This document shows, piece after piece, positions 61,085-64,000 of a stretch of DNA of 64,000 bases. Both the position numbers and the translations under genes were made by a program. Numbering within the stretch: the stretch's first letter is position 1; each line of letters begins with the position of its first letter. The stretch is from Saposhnikovia divaricata (taxonomy: Eukaryota; Streptophyta; Magnoliopsida; Apiales; Apiaceae). The DNA lies in contig CM071597.1 of assembly GCA_036435485.1 (NCBI GenBank), forward strand, positions 140,427,647 through 140,491,646, read 5' to 3'. The notes beneath the pieces are model-generated. The model had not been told where the DNA came from and searched no databases. It saw nothing but the letters and a program-made list of their open reading frames with translations.

Positions 61085-61642
61085 TGTTAGGCCGAATACA
61101 CACTTATAATCAACTAAGTATGAGAGAATAACAATAAGTTCTTTAAAAGCTTTAAAAACTGTTTGAATTAACTTCTCTCTCAGTGATGTAAATTATCACA
61201 GAGAGCTGCTTAGGTGACAATGAAAGATATTGTATTACACGATCGATTACCCTTCTAGGGTTAACCTAACTGTATTTATAAGATATACAGCTGCTATACA
61301 ATCGATAATTGATACTCCTATAAATTAGCCATACAATTGATATCAATTACGATTGCTACACATCTCCTTAGTCAACTCAATCTCTTTGACAACTATCCAA
61401 TCTTCAAAGATATTGCTTCCATAATTATCTTCAATAATTCTTCAAACACTATTGACAAGTAGACGCTTCCTCCAGACAGAGTTTAACAAACTCTGTCGAG
61501 CTTCCAACTGTCAGCGTATAGCAAACTCTATTCAGCTTCTAACTGTCAGAGTTTAACTAAACTCTGACTGCTTCCTGTTTAAACTCTGTTTTTCCCTGCA
61601 AAACTTAAACACTGATATTAACCATATCAATTATATTTAACA
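61085..61642 (-). repeat. 3' LTR of a second copia element
   Basis: Minus strand: begins tgttaaatataattg right after a polypurine tract (ttgggggaga, 61643-61653) and ends ggcctaaca at 61085, followed by gaata as the expected target duplication. It includes inverted pairs of acagagttt/aaactctgt. The LTR differs from the first copia LTR. Confidence 0.75.
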
Positions 61643-61757
61643 ATCTCCCCCAACTTGTTCAAAACAATTTCATACAAACACAGTGTTTATTAAAATAAGT
61701 AGAGTTTAAACTTGACTTAACAAAAATCTACAGATAACAAGAAAACTCTTACAGACT

Positions 61758-64000
61758 TTAATCTCTAATCTCCTCAAGATCTGGTGTTGTTCTGAGATAA
61801 TCTATAAGCAATCTTCTCTCTGCATTTTCAAGCTCAATCTTCATAGTTTCCTTAATCTCTCTTAGCTGAGGATCACTCTCATCTGTCTGATAGATAGCAG
61901 ATCTAAGATCATAGATTTTGTTCCTCCTCATCTCATTTCCCAGCCTGATAAATTTCACTTCCTCTGACTGTGAATTGAAGTCAAGTACTGTGATTCCCAA
62001 ATCAGTCTTCAGCTTTGCAGTACCCTTCTTCATTTCAATAAGATTTCCATTCCAGTCTCTATACTAAGGAACATATCTGCTATTGCACTTCATTCCTCTG
62101 ATTGCCAAATTCTGGAGCATTTTTTGTCTGAGCACATTTGCAACTGATTGAGTCCTTTGACTATTCACCTTGAAAAGATATAGAACGTATTCTAGTTCTT
62201 CCCAATATTTCAAGCCAATATCATTCTCACCAATTCTAAATACTGTCCCATCAGCCATGAAGTACAAGAGAAAATACTTCTTTAAACTCTTCTGATAAAC
62301 TAACTGCACTGATTCCAGCCTGTCCAAACTCCCTTCAGTGACACCACGACCTGGAACAGCCAGTGAAGAAGGATCTCTGGGACCAGTATATTGCCTTCTA
62401 TCTTTGTGTGAGCCTAGACCAGCCTTATTGTTTCCAACCTTACCAGACAAAGCTCTTTCATCAGAAAAATCCATAGAAGATCCAGATAATTGATTTGGAT
62501 CATGAAGTGTTCCTTTACCAAAAACTGATTGCAACTGAGAAGATAAAGGTCTAGACACAACTTGTGTAGCAACAGAGGTTGTGTTTTCTTTCTTCTGTAC
62601 AACTTGTGTAGAAACATAGGTTGTATCTTTCTTCTTTGAAACTTCTTCTTCAATGCCTTTCAACTTGAGTTTAGCTTCTGCTTCTGTTGATTTCTTTGAT
62701 AAATGTGATCTTTGACCAGCATCAACATTTTCCTTGATCACAATGCCTTTAAGAACAAGCCTAGGAGCTTTTCCTTTCTTTAACTTTCCAGACTTTAAAG
62801 CTTTGAGATGTTGTTCTTGTAAACTCTTTTCTTCAACTTTAATATCTTCGATTGTAGATCCTTCCTCATTTTCTTCAATAAACAACTTAGCAGCCAACTC
62901 CTCATCAGTCTGTGGATTAGAAGAGAATACCAAACTCTTGGTCTTTGAAGTACCTTGAGTATCAGTGTTTATCCCAGCAAACTGTGATTTAGAAGACCTG
63001 CTAGATTTCAGAGTTTGAAGTTCTTCAGTTTTGCCCCTGCCTTTATTACTTGCTCCTCCATCTCCAGCATTATCCTTTCTGATCAGAGTTTGAGATTGCT
63101 TGCATTTGTCTTTAGCAACTCTCTCCCCCTTTTTGACATCATCAGGCATAAGAATAGATGTGATTAACTCCAGGGAGGTAGCAATAGAATCAATCTTTAA
63201 AGACATAGCATTTTGATTTTCTTCAACTTTGCTCAGCCTGTGAGACAAAGTTTCTTGATTTTGAGAAAGATATTGAAATTTGTTCTTGTTGTCAAGTTTA
63301 ATCATATCATTTCCTCTAACAACATCACCTCGAACATCAGAAATTGCCTTTTGACACAGATCAAACCTAGAATTGAGAGTCTTTACTTGTACAACTGTAG
63401 CCTTGAGACAAGATAGAATCTCTGGATTTGTAATTGTTCTGGAAGTTCTCTTGACAAATTCAGCTGCTCTTGCAACAGGAAAGATACAAGTGTCCTTGTA
63501 CCAGTCATTTGAAAATTGTTCATAGTGTTCTTCTTCAGCATCTGCTTGATTTGAAGGACCAGCAAAATCTTTAACTTTAGCATCAGTCTGGACTGGTAAA
63601 CTCTGAGAAGAGCTTGACTCAGTATTCCCTTCAGTTTCAACTTCAATTTCAGCTTCAACATGATGAGTGGATTCAGGAATTGGAATAGATTCATCAGCAG
63701 TTTCAACATTCAAAACAACATCCTCTGCAACAGTTTCAGCAGTAGGTTCAACATTCTCTGCAACAGGCTTTACTACATCCTCTGCAGGTTGCACAATAGG
63801 CTCAGAGTTTGTCTCCTTAGATGGTTGATCAATTTCCTCACCCTGTTCAACAGATTGATGAGCATCAGAGATTAACTCAATATGGGAAGCCACTGTTTCT
63901 TCATGTACCACAGTGGTTTGATTTACTGCATCAGTTGCCTCAGAGAATACAGCAGGTGAAGAGATTGGAATGTCCATGTTCTCAGAGAATGGGAACAATG
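61758..64000 (-). pseudogene. 3' accessory (env-like) ORF of a SIRE-type copia element, one stop, runs off window
   Basis: Minus strand, open from the window edge to a TAG at 62064 and, in the same frame, on to the end at 61758 (NSRYVP, stop, YRDWNGNLIEMKK...LEEIRD). So it is one ORF of more than 740 codons with a single nonsense codon. The N-terminal third is Glu/Val/Ser-rich and low complexity. A coiled-coil-like stretch (LSQNQETLSHRLSKVEENQN) follows, then Lys-rich linkers and a folded C-terminal part (VQLVYQKSLKKYFLLYF). No clear signal peptide or membrane segment is visible, so a true envelope is doubtful. The position just before the polypurine tract and LTR matches the extra ORF of SIRE/Maximus copia elements. 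Confidence 0.6.

Overview
The window is a plant nuclear repeat block, almost certainly from a large-genome eudicot. It is AT-rich and consists nearly entirely of nested transposable elements: Ty3/gypsy chromovirus-like LTR elements with very long LTRs, Ty1/copia elements with SIRE/Maximus features, a short non-autonomous LTR element, a hAT transposase relic and one CACTA terminus. LTR elements with an initiator-Met tRNA primer site (tggtatcagagc) are typical of plants. I cannot name the species. The only gene that may not be a transposon gene is a small GRF-type zinc-finger gene near 53 kb.

Layout. 1-331 and 39570-40640 are two halves of a minus-strand copia gag. It is split by composite gypsy element A (332-39569, target duplication ATCCC). 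A is a tandem LTR-internal-LTR-internal-LTR array: LTR1 332-4695, internal copy 1 4696-10905, LTR2 10906-14519 plus 30123-30898, internal copy 2 30899-36139, 5'-truncated LTR3 36168-39569. LTR2 is split by element C (14520-30117, TSD AGTAG), whose 5.08-kb LTRs are almost identical although its coding region is destroyed. Copia continues with its primer site (40661-40672) and its 5' LTR (40678-41427 plus 51849-52159). That LTR is split by minus-strand element B (41428-51843, TSD AGAAT), which has near-identical 3.43-kb LTRs, intact gag and pre-gag frames, and no usable pol. From 52160 to 54947 come the GRF gene and the end of a CACTA transposon that cut into a minus-strand hAT gene. The hAT gene (54951-55552 and 59292-60830) is also split by element D (55553-59286, TSD AATCT on the plus strand). 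From 61085 to the window end lie the 3' LTR and 3' ORF of a second, minus-strand, SIRE-like copia element. The inferred order is: hAT, then D and CACTA; copia; A, then its tandem duplication and decay; B and C last.

How the parts work together. A, B and C are related families sharing the primer site, the polypurine tract context, the LTR ends, the motif atgaatagtg, and an extra acidic/proline-rich ORF before gag (only a remnant in C). The most interesting signal is a conserved set of splice-like sites in the long LTRs. A strong donor lies about 1 kb into the LTR. A second short exon near the LTR 3' end carries a hairpin and a small basic ORF ending at GAG|GTAG. Acceptors lie just before the pre-gag ORF and just before gag. 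In both A and B the LTR small ORF would join the pre-gag ORF in the same phase with no stop. This suggests a two-exon pre-gag gene whose intron spans the LTR/internal junction and removes the primer binding site. The model rests on sequence reading only and has no transcript support here.
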